Origin: Onchocerca lupi
Lineage: Eukaryota; Nematoda; Chromadorea; Rhabditida; Onchocercidae
Assembly: GCA_028564675.1 (NCBI GenBank)
Contig: JAOVVO010000058.1
Coordinates: 124,001-188,000, forward strand
Direction: 5' to 3'
Length of the DNA stretch: 64,000 bases
The translations under genes were made by a program, and so were the position numbers. This document shows, in pieces, positions 63,401 to 64,000 of the stretch; the stretch's first letter is position 1, and each line of letters begins with the position of its first letter. The notes under the pieces were generated by a model. It saw only the letters and a list, made by a program, of their open reading frames with translations, made no database searches and had not been told where the DNA came from.

Positions 63401-64000
63401 TATATAGTCATAAATTTTTGATTTTGCACTCAAGATTGAACTTCTGAATCAATGACGTTTTTTTTAGAAGCCCACCTCGTGACTACTCGAAAGGTCCAGT
63501 GGGTCGTGCATCTCCAAAACATTTAACACCAGCACGAAAACATGAAGGGAAACGAGAACATTCAGCCAGTATTTCGGGTCGTAATCGATCTCCTTCACAA
63601 AAACATGATCCAAGTACTCACGATAGTCTGTCACCTCCCCGTCGACGTACTCGTATCATACCACGCTATCAGTGTTATATTCCGAAACCACCAATCTTGT
63701 AGGTTTATTTTGCAAATCTTCCACTTCTCTGCTCTAGTAATGATATATTTAAAGAAACTTCAAATTTCAGTTTTGTACTTTGATTTTTAAGTTTTTTTTC
63801 TTTTTTTTTTTTTGTTCTGAGCCATCATACAGAGAATGTGTTTAATAATGAAGAAATGGAACGAGGCAAACTGTGATGCAGCTGCGTAAACGTTATCCAT
63901 CACTCTACATTCCATCAGATTTTACCGATGTTAGCATTGAATGGCCGAAAACAACACCTATAGAAAATCCGATATCAATTTCCACGACACCCATCACTTA
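60494..64000 (+). CDS. LST-3/CCAR1 (CARP1) family nuclear regulator, 3' truncated by window
   Basis: Exons 60494-60542, 61253-61434, 62214-62299, 62490-62776, 62985-63138, 63468-63698, then a last one from 63854 or 63866 that runs off the window end. CCAR1/CCAR2 proteins are nuclear transcription and splicing co-regulators; the C. elegans member LST-3 acts in vulval LIN-12 signalling. Domains: Gln/Met-rich N-terminus (1-77); S1-like RNA-binding fold (about 82-141) with FSGVITKMHDNYGFIDDDVF and NPTMPFKWNA; an R/S/P-rich linker (about 200-325, SPPRRISPPR); and the start of the DBC1-type inactive Nudix domain with RKRYPSLYIPSDF. Exons 1-6 are in phase. The junction into exon 7 is ambiguous between two acceptors 12 nt apart. 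The SAP and EF-hand-like parts of the family would lie beyond the window. Confidence 0.92.

Overview
The window is eukaryotic nuclear DNA. It is very AT-rich, its genes are split by many introns with the short T-rich/TTTCAG acceptors typical of nematodes, and several start codons lie directly behind an acceptor-like site, as expected for spliced-leader trans-splicing. The proteins match nematode families (troponin C PAT-10, PAR-6, LST-3/CCAR1). The overall style, and LTR ends that recall an Onchocerca satellite motif, suggest a filarial (clade III) parasite. That placement is an inference.

Layout. 1-6410 has no gene but holds a 512-bp solo LTR with a perfect target duplication. 6411-11014 (+) is a 12-exon nicotinic acetylcholine receptor alpha-type subunit, with one GC-AG intron that carries a repeat cluster. 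11237-13296 (-) is troponin C (pat-10). 17625-21344 (+) is the CLN3/battenin lysosomal membrane protein; its intron 9 contains a mitochondrial nad5 insertion (NUMT). 22310-24027 (-) is an unrecognised, probably nuclear protein interrupted by a repeat element. 26897-29853 (+) is an M20-family metallohydrolase. 31167-36660 (+) is an RWDD1 homologue. 39713-43200 (+) is the polarity protein PAR-6, with a second solo LTR in its last intron. 51050-52265 (+) is an unrecognised hydrophobic-hairpin protein. 53887-55923 (-) is dolichol-phosphate mannosyltransferase (DPM1). 57445-58390 (-) is mitochondrial ribosomal protein L55. 59009-59081 (+) is tRNA-Val(TAC). 60494-64000 (+) is the 5' part of an LST-3/CCAR1 homologue that runs off the window.

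Most genes are unrelated housekeeping or muscle/neuronal genes, so there is no pathway cluster. The accessory content is an LTR family seen in three size variants, a poly(A)-tailed GC-rich insert, a NUMT and several hairpins. Exon coordinates were worked out by hand: each junction was checked for GT(or GC)/AG ends, phase, and continuity with the known protein family. I found no CRISPR array, bacterial operon or complete transposon.
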